Part shown: positions 16,746 to 24,878 of the stretch, piece after piece | Position numbering within the stretch: the stretch's first letter is position 1 | Layout: each line of letters begins with the position of its first letter | DNA from: Nocardia albiluteola | GTDB lineage: Bacteria > Actinomycetota > Actinomycetes > Mycobacteriales > Mycobacteriaceae | DNA: 64,000 bases | Assembly (NCBI RefSeq): GCF_018860155.1 | Contig: NZ_JAHKNI010000007.1 | Span: 186,001 to 250,000 of the forward strand | Reading direction: 5' to 3' | The notes under the pieces: generated by a model | The model's input: the letters and a program-made list of their open reading frames with translations, nothing else | Databases searched by the model: none | What the model was told of the DNA's origin: nothing | Program-made: the position numbers and the translations under genes

Positions 16746-17410
16746 CAGAGCCCATACATGCCCCCACCCCACCGCCCCGGTCGAAATCCGTCGCCCTGCT
16801 GGACTACGGCTCGGGCAACCTGCACTCGGCCAACCGCGCCCTGATCCGCGCCGGAGCCGACGTCACCGTCACCGCCGACCCCGAAATCGCCTTGGCCGCG
16901 GACGGTTTGGTGGTGCCGGGCGTGGGCGCGTTCGCGGCCTGCATGGCCGGGCTGCGTGCGGTGCGGGGCGAACGCATCATCGGCAAGCGCCTCGCCGGGG
17001 GCCGTCCGGTGCTGGGCATCTGCGTCGGCATGCAGATCCTGTTCGAGCGCGGCGTCGAATTCGGCGTGGAGACCGACGGGTGCGCCGAATGGCCCGGGAC
17101 AGTGGAGCGGCTGCCCGCGCCGGTGCTGCCGCACATGGGCTGGAATACGGTGCAGTCACCGGCCGACAGCGTGCTGTTCGCCGGGATGGACGCCGAGACC
17201 CGGTTCTATTTCGTGCACTCCTATGCCGCGCAGCGCTGGACGTGGGACGACGACGGCGCGATTGCCCCGGCCAAGCTCACCTGGGCCGAGCACGGCGCCC
17301 CGTTCCTGGCCGCGGTCGAGAACGGGCCGTTGTCGGCCACCCAGTTCCATCCGGAGAAATCCGGCGACGCCGGCGCGCAGTTGCTCCGCAACTGGGTGCG
17401 GTCGCTGTAG
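16742..17410 (+). CDS. hisH: Imidazole glycerol phosphate synthase, glutaminase subunit
   Basis: A 222-residue class I glutamine amidotransferase that feeds ammonia to HisF. The nucleophile motif GICVGMQILFE (Cys), the oxyanion strand PGVGAFAACM, HMGWN, YFVHSYAA and the catalytic His-Glu in QFHPEKS are all present. GTG 16742 overlaps the hisB stop (GTGA). It ends the first his block. Its partner hisF lies 2.4 kb downstream, past a reverse-strand gene and hisA-impA, so the two subunits are probably made from different transcripts. Confidence 0.96.
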   Translation: MTEPIHAPTPPPRSKSVALLDYGSGNLHSANRALIRAGADVTVTADPEIALAADGLVVPGVGAFAACMAGLRAVRGERIIGKRLAGGRPVLGICVGMQILFERGVEFGVETDGCAEWPGTVERLPAPVLPHMGWNTVQSPADSVLFAGMDAETRFYFVHSYAAQRWTWDDDGAIAPAKLTWAEHGAPFLAAVENGPLSATQFHPEKSGDAGAQLLRNWVRSL

Positions 17411-17536
17411 GTTGCCGACGGCGCCCATTAGGGTCGGAGTCGGTCGGGGATCACGGCGAAAGGGGCGTGTGCCATGGGAAATGGTCTGGCCTCCGGATCC
17501 ACCGCGGCCGGGTCGTCCTAGCGCGCGCCGCCGCGC

Positions 17537-18067
17537 TCAGTGCGCGGGCGAACTCACCGGCAGTGGCTGCGGATCGACCCGCTCGGTCAGCCACTGGCCG
17601 TTGACGTTGTCCAGGTACACCTGCATCACGCTGCGCCCGGGGCGGGGCAGGCCCAATGTCGCGTCGCTGCGGGTCGTGTCGTCGACGGACACCACGATCT
17701 GCGCGTGCGCGGCATCGGCGGTGTCGGTGCCGCACTCCACCGACAGCACATCGGAACTGGTGTGCGTCGCCACGGCCTGATTGCGGCGGTCCGTGCTGGT
17801 CCGCTGGAATTGATCGCGGAACGGGCCGGTGGAGTGGTCCAGGACGCGGCGGTTGTAGTCGTCGTAATCGGTGAAGGTGTAGGTACTGAGCTGGCGGCCG
17901 AAATCACAGGCGGCCAGCTGTGCCGGATCGGTCGGGTTGGCCGCCGCGACCGCGCCGATTCCCGGGATCACACCCAGACTCGCCAGCGCCACCATGCCGA
18001 CGCCCGCGGTCGGTCGGACGGGGACGATGCGGGCGGGGATCGAAGGCCGCAATGCTCTCCGGGACAT
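17537..18067 (-). CDS. Exported protein resembling Mce-associated proteins
   Basis: A 176-residue protein with an N-terminal basic stretch and a hydrophobic helix (about residues 22-40) ending in an Ala-rich region, so it is a secreted or signal-anchored protein. The rest (LSTYTFTDYDDYNRRVLDHSTGPFRDQF, then a beta-rich part with VMQVYLDNVNGQWLTERV) matches the NTF2-like pattern of Mce-associated proteins, accessory proteins of lipid-importing Mce systems. AAAGGGG lies 7 nt before ATG 18067. Lying in reverse between hisH and hisA it breaks the his operon. No mce genes are in the window. Confidence 0.65.
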   Translation of the reverse strand: MSRRALRPSIPARIVPVRPTAGVGMVALASLGVIPGIGAVAAANPTDPAQLAACDFGRQLSTYTFTDYDDYNRRVLDHSTGPFRDQFQRTSTDRRNQAVATHTSSDVLSVECGTDTADAAHAQIVVSVDDTTRSDATLGLPRPGRSVMQVYLDNVNGQWLTERVDPQPLPVSSPAH

Positions 18068-18274
18068 GACTGCACCCCTTTGTTGCTCGACGAACAGAAC
18101 GAAACCCGTGTCCCACCCCGGAATGCGCACCCGGGACGATGCCCGAGTTCGTTCTGCGCCTACTGACACGCGTGGTGTTGGAGTTGCCCATCGGGGCGCG
18201 CGGCAAACCTCGCCACGGCCGGTCCCGGCGGTGTGCAGCCCAGGCCCGCGGCCGGGACCGGCCGGTATGCCCAG

Positions 18275-18280
18275 TAGGCT
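18275..18280 (+). promoter_or_regulatory. Candidate -10 box for leaderless hisA message
   Basis: TAGGCT ends 6 nt before the GTG start of hisA and no Shine-Dalgarno sequence is present. It fits a separate promoter for the second his block, needed because a reverse-strand gene lies upstream. Confidence 0.55.
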
Positions 18281-18286
18281 ACTGCC

Positions 18287-19018
18287 GTGAATCTTGTGCT
18301 GCTCCCCGCCGTCGATGTCGCCAATGGTGAGGCCGTGCGCCTCGTCCAGGGGGAGGCGGGCAGCGAAACGAGCTACGGATCGCCGCGTGAGGCCGCCCTG
18401 GCCTGGCAGCAGGCCGGCGCCGAATGGGTCCATCTGGTCGATCTGGACGCCGCCTTCGGCCGCGGCTCCAACCGCGACATGATCGCGGAGGTGGTCGGCG
18501 AGCTCGATGTAAAGGTGGAGCTGTCCGGCGGCATCCGCGACGACGAATCGCTGAAGGCCGTGCTCGCCACCGGCTGCGCCCGGGTCAACCTGGGCACCGC
18601 GGCCCTCGAGAATCCGGAGTGGGCCGCCCGCGCGATCGGCGAGTACGGCGACCGCATCGCCGTCGGCCTCGACGTGCGCCTGACCGAGGGCCAGTACCGG
18701 CTGCGCGGGCGCGGCTGGGTCAGCGACGGCGGCGACCTGTGGGAGGTGCTCGAGCGACTCGAACGCGACGGCTGCTCGCGGTATGTCGTCACCGACGTCA
18801 CCAAGGACGGCACCCTCACCGGGCCGAATCTGGATCTGCTGCGCGAGGTCTGTCAGGCCACCGAAGCGCCGGTCGTCGCCTCGGGTGGGGTCTCCACCCT
18901 CGACGATCTGCGGGCCATCGCCGGGCTGGTACCGGACGGCGTCGAGGGCGCGATCGTCGGAAAGGCCCTCTACGCCGGGCGATTCACGCTGCCCGAGGCA
19001 TTGGCCGCGGTGCGCTAG
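18287..19018 (+). CDS. priA: Phosphoribosyl isomerase, probably bifunctional HisA/TrpF (PriA)
   Basis: A 243-residue (beta-alpha)8 barrel that isomerises ProFAR to PRFAR for histidine synthesis. In actinobacteria lacking trpF the same enzyme, PriA, also isomerises phosphoribosylanthranilate for tryptophan synthesis. LLPAVDVANGEAVRL (catalytic Asp), GLDVRL, VVTDVTKDGTLTGPN (second catalytic Asp) and VVASGGVSTLDDL are visible. The long loop RGRGWVSDGGDLWEVLERLERDGCSRYVVTD is the region PriA uses to accept both substrates. No trpF is found near trpE or trpCBA here, so the dual role is likely but inferred. GTG 18287 appears leaderless. Confidence 0.93.
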   Translation: MNLVLLPAVDVANGEAVRLVQGEAGSETSYGSPREAALAWQQAGAEWVHLVDLDAAFGRGSNRDMIAEVVGELDVKVELSGGIRDDESLKAVLATGCARVNLGTAALENPEWAARAIGEYGDRIAVGLDVRLTEGQYRLRGRGWVSDGGDLWEVLERLERDGCSRYVVTDVTKDGTLTGPNLDLLREVCQATEAPVVASGGVSTLDDLRAIAGLVPDGVEGAIVGKALYAGRFTLPEALAAVR

Positions 19019-19021
19019 GCG

Positions 19022-19855
19022 ATGACGACCCCCGCCGAGCGCGTCACGCTGCTCGCCCTCGCGAGCGAGGTATTGGATTCGGCCGCACCGCGTTTCGTGC
19101 AGGGTGTCGGTGCGCCCAGCGCGGTCGAGAAGGGGCGTGGCGATTTCGCCACCGAGCTGGACCTCGAGCTGGAGCGCACGGTATCCGCGAGCCTGGTCGA
19201 GCGCACCGGGATCGCGGTGCACGGCGAGGAATTCGGCGGCCCCGAGCTCGGCTCGGGCACCTCGTGGGTGCTCGACCCCATCGACGGTACCTTCAATTAT
19301 TCGGCGGGGCATCCCCTGTCCGGGATTCTGCTGGCATTGATCGAGGACGGCGTGCCGGTGCTGGGCCTGACCTGGTTGCCGCTGCTGGGCCGTCGCTACG
19401 CCGCGGCGGTCGGTGGGCCGCTACTGGTGGACGGGGATCCGGCGCCGCCGCTGGCGCCCGGCAAACTCGCCGAGGTGATGATCGGCTTCGGCGCCTTCAA
19501 TCTCGATGCGCACGGCCGCATTCCCGGACGGTTCCGCTTCGACCTGCTCGGCGCGCTGAGCCGGCTCTCGGGCCGGGTCCGTATGCACGGTTCCACCGGA
19601 ATCGACCTGGCGTTCACCGCATCCGGGGTGCTGGGCGGGGCCGTCGTCTTCGGCCACCATCCGTGGGACAACGCCGCCGGGGTCGCGCTCGTGCGGGCCG
19701 CCGGGGGAGTGGTCACGGATCTGCGGGGCGAGGAGTGGACCATCACGTCGGGTTCGGTGCTCGCCGCCGCACCGGGGGTGCACGAGGAACTACTGGACAT
19801 GATCGATACCGCGGTGGACGAGTCCGCCCGGGGACTGAACACACAACGGAGCTGA
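19022..19855 (+). CDS. impA: Inositol monophosphatase-family phosphatase in the his cluster
   Basis: A 277-residue magnesium-dependent phosphatase. The metal-binding motifs are HGEEFGG (Glu), WVLDPIDGTFNY (DPxDGTxN signature) and HHPWDNAAGVALVRAAGG (the WDxAAG-like signature). It starts three bases after hisA and ends four bases before hisF, so it belongs to the his operon. The name impA follows the mycobacterial gene at the same place. Members of this family can be the histidinol-phosphate phosphatase (HisN), so a role in histidine synthesis is possible, as is inositol phosphate hydrolysis; sequence alone does not decide. Confidence 0.9.
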   Translation: MTTPAERVTLLALASEVLDSAAPRFVQGVGAPSAVEKGRGDFATELDLELERTVSASLVERTGIAVHGEEFGGPELGSGTSWVLDPIDGTFNYSAGHPLSGILLALIEDGVPVLGLTWLPLLGRRYAAAVGGPLLVDGDPAPPLAPGKLAEVMIGFGAFNLDAHGRIPGRFRFDLLGALSRLSGRVRMHGSTGIDLAFTASGVLGGAVVFGHHPWDNAAGVALVRAAGGVVTDLRGEEWTITSGSVLAAAPGVHEELLDMIDTAVDESARGLNTQRS

Positions 19856-19859
19856 ACGA

Positions 19860-20633
19860 ATGACACTGGCTGTGCGCGTGATTCCGTGCCTGGACGTGGA
19901 TGCCGGGCGCGTGGTCAAGGGCGTGAACTTCGAAAACCTGCGGGACGCGGGCGATCCCGTCGAACTGGCCGCGACCTACGACGCGCAGGGCGCGGACGAG
20001 CTGACCTTCCTCGACGTCACCGCCTCCACGGGCGACCGCGGCACCATGATCGACGTGGTGACCCGCACCGCCGAGCAGATCTTCATTCCGCTCACCGTCG
20101 GCGGCGGCGTGCGCACGGTCGACGATGTGGACCGCCTGCTGCGCGCGGGCGCGGACAAGGTGTCGGTGAACACCGCCGCCATCGCGAATCCGCAGATCCT
20201 ACGCGAGATGTCGGAGCGGTTCGGCTCGCAGTGCATCGTGCTGTCCGTCGATGCCCGCACCGTCCCCGAAGGCACGGATCCGACCCCGTCCGGGTGGGAG
20301 GTCACCACGCACGGCGGCAAGCGCGGCACCGGTATCGACGCCGTCGAATGGGCCGTGCGCGGAGCCGAACTCGGCGTGGGGGAGATCCTGCTGAACTCGA
20401 TGGATGCCGACGGCACCAAGGCGGGGTTCGATCTGGCCATGATCACCGCGGTGCGGGCGGCCGTGACGGTTCCGGTGATCGCCAGCGGCGGTGCGGGCAG
20501 GGTCGCGGACTTCGCGCCCGCGATCCAGGCGGGCGCGGACGCCGTCCTGGCGGCCACCGTCTTCCACTTCGGCGAGCTCACGATCCCCGAGGTCAAGAAT
20601 GCAATGCGCGCCGAGGGGATCGTCGTCCGGTAG
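19860..20633 (+). CDS. hisF: Imidazole glycerol phosphate synthase, cyclase subunit
   Basis: A 257-residue (beta-alpha)8 barrel that uses ammonia from HisH to close the imidazole ring, giving IGP and AICAR. Visible features are RVIPCLDVDAGRVVKGVNF (catalytic Asp), FLDVTAS, VGGGVRTVDD, GADKVSVNTAA, LLNSMDADGTKAGFD (second catalytic Asp) and VIASGGAG. A four-base gap separates it from impA. The following hisI seems to have its own promoter, but read-through is also likely. Confidence 0.97.
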   Translation: MTLAVRVIPCLDVDAGRVVKGVNFENLRDAGDPVELAATYDAQGADELTFLDVTASTGDRGTMIDVVTRTAEQIFIPLTVGGGVRTVDDVDRLLRAGADKVSVNTAAIANPQILREMSERFGSQCIVLSVDARTVPEGTDPTPSGWEVTTHGGKRGTGIDAVEWAVRGAELGVGEILLNSMDADGTKAGFDLAMITAVRAAVTVPVIASGGAGRVADFAPAIQAGADAVLAATVFHFGELTIPEVKNAMRAEGIVVR

Positions 20634-20687
20634 CCGGGGCGGGGTGCGCGCCGCCACCGCCCGGTTCGGCACATGTGCCGCTCTTGG

Positions 20688-20693
20688 TATAAC
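20688..20693 (+). promoter_or_regulatory. Candidate -10 box for leaderless hisI message
   Basis: TATAAC ends 7 nt before the GTG start of hisI, and no ribosome binding site lies in between, the spacing expected for a transcript beginning at the start codon. Confidence 0.6.
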
Positions 20694-20700
20694 GGTGTAC

Positions 20701-21057
20701 GTGAGTCTGGATCCCGCTATCGCCGCCCGCCTCAAGCGCAACGAGGCCGGGCTGGTCGCCGCGGTCGCGCAGGAGCGCGGCACCGGCGATGTGCTCATGA
20801 TGGCGTGGATGGACGACGAGGCGCTGGCCCGCACCCTGGCCACCCGCAAGGCGACGTATTACTCGCGCTCGCGGCAGCAGTACTGGGTCAAGGGTGAGAC
20901 CTCGGGGCACACCCAGTACGTGCACGAGGTGCGATTGGATTGCGACGGCGATACCGTGCTGCTGATCGTCGACCAGGAGGGCGCGGCCTGCCACACAGGC
21001 ACCCACACCTGCTGGGACGGGGACGTGCTGCTGTCGGATCCGTTGGGGCAGAACTGA
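20701..21057 (+). CDS. hisI: Phosphoribosyl-AMP cyclohydrolase
   Basis: A 118-residue zinc enzyme that opens the adenine ring of PR-AMP, the third step of histidine synthesis. The protein has the family motifs VLMMAWMDDEALARTL, YYSRSRQQYWVKGETSGHTQ, LDCDGDTVLLIVDQ and the zinc-binding CHTGTHTCW end. GTG 20701 is chosen because homology begins there and TATAAC lies 7 nt before it; longer upstream frames overlap hisF. The separate pyrophosphohydrolase (hisE) is not in the window. Confidence 0.95.
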   Translation: MSLDPAIAARLKRNEAGLVAAVAQERGTGDVLMMAWMDDEALARTLATRKATYYSRSRQQYWVKGETSGHTQYVHEVRLDCDGDTVLLIVDQEGAACHTGTHTCWDGDVLLSDPLGQN

Positions 21058-21090
21058 TTCGGCGCAGACGCGGTCCGATGCGGAACCGGT

Positions 21091-21600
21091 CTAGGTGTCC
21101 GCTTCCTCGTCGACCGGCCGCTGGCCGTTGGTGCGGCCGATCCCGCGGGTGAGCCCCGCCTCGAGCTGCGCGACGACCGCCTCGCCCAGTTCCAGGAGTT
21201 GTTCGGTCTGGCGGTCGTCGAGGCCGTCGAAGACCAGGCCGTGCACGGCCTCGAGGTAGCCGGGCGTGGCCTGCTGGACCTTCCGGTATCCGGTCTCGGT
21301 CAGCACCGCATCCGCGCCGCGCCGCCCGGCCAGCACCTGCCGCTGAGCCCAGCCCAGTCGCTCCAATTTTGTTACTACGTGGGACAATCGGGATAGCGAG
21401 GCATTTGCTCGAGAGGCCAGCTCACTGAGCTGAAGTCGATGTTCGGGTTCGGCGGCCAGTAGCTCGAGCACAACGTATTCGAAGTGGGTGACGCCGGCCT
21501 CGCGCTGCAACTGCGTGTCCATGGCCGCGGGCAGCCGCGTCGTCAGCGCGACAAGAATTCGCCACGCTCGTTGTTCGACTGGGTTAAGCCACTTCGTCAC
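21091..21600 (-). CDS. MarR-family transcriptional regulator
   Basis: A 169-residue winged-helix regulator. The DNA-binding part FEYVVLELLAAEPEHRLQLSELASRANASLSRLSHVVTKLERLGWAQRQ followed by the wing AGRRGADAVLTETGYRKV (about residues 41-110) is typical of MarR proteins, which dimerise through their terminal helices and release DNA on binding small phenolic ligands or on oxidation. GTG 21600 has GAGAGG upstream. Two short dyads lie in the 70 nt upstream (21632-21667), suggesting autoregulation. No divergent target gene is adjacent; the next gene upstream in this orientation is a small membrane protein. Confidence 0.9.
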   Translation of the reverse strand: MTKWLNPVEQRAWRILVALTTRLPAAMDTQLQREAGVTHFEYVVLELLAAEPEHRLQLSELASRANASLSRLSHVVTKLERLGWAQRQVLAGRRGADAVLTETGYRKVQQATPGYLEAVHGLVFDGLDDRQTEQLLELGEAVVAQLEAGLTRGIGRTNGQRPVDEEADT

Positions 21601-21631
21601 TTCGCGCCTCTCTTACAGCCAAGTGACGTTA

Positions 21632-21667
21632 TCTCGTTAGCGAGACTAGTGAATCTTGAATCTTCAA
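21632..21667. promoter_or_regulatory. Two dyads upstream of the MarR gene
   Basis: TCTCG-N4-CGAGA at 21632-21645 and TTGAA-N2-TTCAA at 21656-21667, the second of which has the TTGAA half-site style often bound by MarR proteins. Assignment is by position only. Confidence 0.45.
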
Positions 21668-21757
21668 TCCACGGTCACCTGCAGAGAGTTAGTTTGCCAT
21701 GATTTCGCTCGCGGGTCACGGGTGGGCTGTATGACGTGACATCTCTCACGTGTGTCG

Positions 21758-22360
21758 TTACTGCTCGGAGGGCTTGTCCGCCGGTGGTTCCGGGACGGGT
21801 GCGGTGGGGGCGGCGGCCGGTTGCCGGTAGGCGGGGGCCTTGCGGTGCTTCGCGCCGTGGCGGGTGCGCAGCCGTCGGCGGATCCGCAGAAACAGGACCA
21901 GCACGAACAGGGCCGCGGCGACGATGGCCCCGATCAGTGAGGCGCCCCGGAATCCCGGCGCGTTGACATCGAGCACCCGCTCGCCCGCATGCGCGGCGTT
22001 GCTGCCGCCCAGGACGATCGTGAGGGTCATCAGGTTCGGCAGCGCGACGGCCAGGGCCAGCACGGCCGAGCCGCCGGCGAGGAATCGCCCGCCCCGCCAC
22101 CGCCACATCGTCACGACGGCCAACAGCAGGAACAGCGGCACGATCGTGCAGAAGAAGCCCAGAGCCAGGCCGGACCAGATGCCCTTGGAGAAGCTGCCGT
22201 GCCCGGACATGGCGGCGATGCGCTGCGCCCACCAGCGCGGAATGAACGAGGCCAGGATGAAGTAGGCGACGACCAGCGCCATGACCACCGCGAGCACGCC
22301 GATGATCCGATTGCGCCACTTGTGGGTGCTGGGCGATTGCTCGACATGCTGCGAGGTCAT
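21758..22360 (-). CDS. Membrane protein of unknown function
   Basis: A 200-residue protein with four clear membrane segments: RIIGVLAVVMALVVAYFILASF, IWSGLALGFFCTIVPLFLLLAVV, FLAGGSAVLALAVALPNLMTLTIVL, and GASLIGAIVAAALFVLVLFLRI. A basic, Pro-rich C-terminal tail follows (about 45 residues, net positive with a PEPPADKPSEQ end). I do not recognise the family with confidence. ATG 22360 is chosen because conserved-looking sequence starts there and TACCCT lies 6 nt upstream without a Shine-Dalgarno sequence, pointing to a leaderless message. The upstream extension in the same frame is unlikely protein sequence. Confidence 0.7.
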   Translation of the reverse strand: MTSQHVEQSPSTHKWRNRIIGVLAVVMALVVAYFILASFIPRWWAQRIAAMSGHGSFSKGIWSGLALGFFCTIVPLFLLLAVVTMWRWRGGRFLAGGSAVLALAVALPNLMTLTIVLGGSNAAHAGERVLDVNAPGFRGASLIGAIVAAALFVLVLFLRIRRRLRTRHGAKHRKAPAYRQPAAAPTAPVPEPPADKPSEQ

Positions 22361-22475
22361 ACGACCAGGGTAAGCATGATTTGCCCGATAATCGGCGATA
22401 CACACGCCCGGTTGCCGGCCCGGGAATGAACAGGGCCGGACCGGTTGCCCGGTCCGGCCCTGCCGATGGCGGCCG

Positions 22476-22793
22476 TCAGACCCCGAGAAGGATGGCCACC
22501 TCGGGGTTCTTGACATCCATGACGTCCAGGATGCCGTGCGCCTTCAGGAACGGCTCGAGCTCCTTGATGCGGTCGCTGTGCTCCGCGTACTCGTCCGGGA
22601 ACTTGCGCCGGTCCAGGTTCTCCAGGGCCTTGACGTACGTCACGAACGAGGCCAGCGCGTTGTACTTGGTCGTGCCCCCGGCCTGCTGCTGGTTCATCTG
22701 CATCATCCGAGATGACTGGCCGGGCACGTGGCCCATCGGCTGCGGCGCCGCGTGCCGGGGCCCCTCCGGTGCCATCGGTTGCGAGGGATACAT
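22476..22793 (-). CDS. Conserved-looking hypothetical protein
   Basis: A 105-residue protein with two parts: a Pro/Gln/Met-rich N-terminus (about residues 1-40) and a charged, probably helical C-terminus (YNALASFVTYVKALENLDRRKF, RIKELEPFLKAHGILDVMDV) ending in AILLGV. No signal peptide or membrane span. ATG 22793 is the first plausible start, with GGAG about 12 nt upstream; a longer start at 22874 is possible. I do not recognise a family. The 503 nt between this gene and trpE contain no other gene I can support, only the hairpin at 23145. Confidence 0.55.
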   Translation of the reverse strand: MYPSQPMAPEGPRHAAPQPMGHVPGQSSRMMQMNQQQAGGTTKYNALASFVTYVKALENLDRRKFPDEYAEHSDRIKELEPFLKAHGILDVMDVKNPEVAILLGV

Positions 22794-23144
22794 CGGTATG
22801 TGAGCTCCGCTCTGTGTCGGCGGCCACCGCGTCGCTCCGGCGTAGTCCGCCCGGTTCGCCGCTGCGATCAGCACTGGCGCCGCTGAGCGCCGAGCACCGG
22901 CGAACCGGACACGGACGGCGCGTCGACGACTCGCGCCCCGGTGGTCCGGCGGATGGCCTGCTGTCCGGTTTGGTTGTCTAGCTGAGGGTGATGCGGTCGA
23001 TCAGATGCCGGTCGGGCCGCGTAACGCCGGTTCGGCCGGGTCGTGCTCGCCCCCCGTGATTCGCAGCTGGCCAGGGCACTGCTGTGTCTCTTGTAGCCCC
23101 CGCGATCGGGTGCGCGGGCTTCATCAGGCGGGCTGTCTTCGTCA

Positions 23145-23178
23145 CGTTCGCGGCCGCCGGTGCCGGCGGCCGCGAACG
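23145..23178. promoter_or_regulatory. Perfect 16-bp hairpin in the trpE leader region
   Basis: A 16-base arm (23145-23160) and its exact complement (23163-23178) are separated by two bases; the core is GGCCGCCGG/CCGGCGGCC. It lies about 120 nt before the trpE start. It may be an attenuator-like or terminator-like element, or a palindromic scar. No Trp-rich leader peptide was found near it. Confidence 0.5.
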
Positions 23179-23296
23179 GGCGTTGGTAAGGGTAGCGCCC
23201 AGCCTTGCCGGATATGGCGATAATGCGGTTCCCGCCCGAATCGGGTACCCCACCCCGCCACCAGGGTGCGGTTCCCGGCCCTGAAATGATGGGGAG

Positions 23297-24856
23297 ATGC
23301 ACGGCGCAACTGATCGTCCGGGGACCTCGACCACCACCACCCGCGAGGACTTCCGGGTCCTCGCGGCCGAGCACCGGGTGGTCCCGGTGACCCGGAAGGT
23401 GCTGGCGGACTCGGAAACTCCGCTCTCGGCCTACCGCAAGCTGGCCGCGGACCGGGCGGGCACGTTCCTGCTCGAGTCGGCCGAGAACGGGCGATCGTGG
23501 TCGCGATGGTCGTTCATCGGGGCGGGCAGTCCCACCGCGCTGAGCGTGGTCGACGGGCAGGCGGCCTGGCTGGGCGCCACCCCGGCCGATGCACCGTCGG
23601 GCGGCGATCCGCTGGTCGCGCTGCGCGATTCCCTCGAGTTGCTGCGGACCGAGCGCCTGCCCGGCCTGCCCCCGCTCACCGGTGGTCTGGTCGGCTACCT
23701 CGGCTACGACATCGTGCGCCGGATGGAGCGCCTGCCGGAGCTGGCCGTCGACGATCTGCACGTGCCGGAGATGGTGATGCTGCTGGCCACCGATCTGGCC
23801 GCGTTCGACCACCACGAGGGCGCGATCACGCTGATCGCCAACGCGGTCAACTGGAACGGCACCGACGAGCGCGTCGACGAGGCCTACGACGACGCGGTCG
23901 CCCGGCTGGACCGGATGACCGCGGCGCTGGCCGCGCCCGCGGAATCGACGGTCTCGGTCTTCGACCGCCCCGAGCCGGATTACCGCCGCCAGCACACCTC
24001 GGAGGAACACGGCGCGGGCGTGCGGCGGCTGGTCAAGGAGATCGAGGCGGGCGAGGCCTTCCAGGTGGTGCTCTCGCAGCGGTTCGAGATGGACTACGAC
24101 GGCAGCCCGCTGGACCTGTACCGGATGCTGCGCGCGTCGAATCCGAGCCCGTACATGTACCTGATGCACATTCCGGACGGCTCCGGCGGCACGGCCTTCT
24201 CGATCGTAGGTTCGAGCCCGGAATCGCTGGTGACGGTGAAGGACGGCGTGGCCACCACGCATCCGATCGCCGGTACCCGGTGGCGCGGGGCGACTCCCGA
24301 GGACGATGTGTTGCTGGAGAAGGATCTGCTGGCCGACGAGAAGGAGAACGCCGAGCACCTCATGCTCGTCGATCTGGGCCGCAACGATCTGGGCCGGGTG
24401 TGTACCCCGGGCACGGTGCGCGTCACCGACTATCGCCACGTCGAGCGGTACAGCCACGTGATGCACCTGGTGTCCACGGTGTCGGCGCAGCTCGCCCCCG
24501 GCCGCATCGCCCTGGACGCGGTGCAGGCGTGTTTCCCGGCCGGCACGCTGTCCGGCGCGCCGAAGGTCCGCGCGATGGAGCTGATCGAGGAGCTGGAAAC
24601 GACCCGCCGCGGCGTCTACGCCGGCGTCGTCGGCTATCTCGATTTCGCCGGCGATGCCGACACCGCGATCGCCATCCGCACCGCGCTGCTGAAGGACGGC
24701 ATCGCCTACGTGCAGGCCGGCGGCGGCATCGTCGCCGACTCCGAGCCCGAATACGAGGACAACGAGTCCCGCAACAAGGCGATGGCCGTGCTCAAGGCCG
24801 TTGCTGCGGCGCGGACGGTCCGCGCCTTCGCCCCGGAACCCGGTGATGCCGAGTGA
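23297..24856 (+). CDS. trpE: Anthranilate synthase component I
   Basis: A 519-residue chorismate-utilising enzyme that makes anthranilate with the ammonia of TrpG. The N-terminal regulatory part holds FLLESAENGRSWSRWSFIG; the family LLES element binds feedback tryptophan. The catalytic C-terminal half has AFQVVLSQRFE, PSPYMYLM, SIVGSSPESLV, THPIAGTRWRG, EHLMLVDLGRNDLGRV, SGAPKVRAMELI and IRTALLKDGIAYVQAGGGIVADS. GGGGAG just precedes the ATG. No trpG or trpD is adjacent. It is followed by the Trp-associated membrane gene and trpCBA on the same strand, so a trpE-(membrane)-trpC-B-A operon is likely. Confidence 0.97.
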   Translation: MHGATDRPGTSTTTTREDFRVLAAEHRVVPVTRKVLADSETPLSAYRKLAADRAGTFLLESAENGRSWSRWSFIGAGSPTALSVVDGQAAWLGATPADAPSGGDPLVALRDSLELLRTERLPGLPPLTGGLVGYLGYDIVRRMERLPELAVDDLHVPEMVMLLATDLAAFDHHEGAITLIANAVNWNGTDERVDEAYDDAVARLDRMTAALAAPAESTVSVFDRPEPDYRRQHTSEEHGAGVRRLVKEIEAGEAFQVVLSQRFEMDYDGSPLDLYRMLRASNPSPYMYLMHIPDGSGGTAFSIVGSSPESLVTVKDGVATTHPIAGTRWRGATPEDDVLLEKDLLADEKENAEHLMLVDLGRNDLGRVCTPGTVRVTDYRHVERYSHVMHLVSTVSAQLAPGRIALDAVQACFPAGTLSGAPKVRAMELIEELETTRRGVYAGVVGYLDFAGDADTAIAIRTALLKDGIAYVQAGGGIVADSEPEYEDNESRNKAMAVLKAVAAARTVRAFAPEPGDAE

Positions 24857-24878
24857 CGGGGACAGATATGGATGCCGA

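Noticed and set aside
17411..17536. Small frames in the hisH downstream gap
   Set aside because: They lack ribosome sites and overlap the end of the reverse-strand exported gene.
22794..23296. Trp leader peptide and attenuator before trpE
   Set aside because: No short frame with tandem Trp codons was found; only the hairpin is supported.
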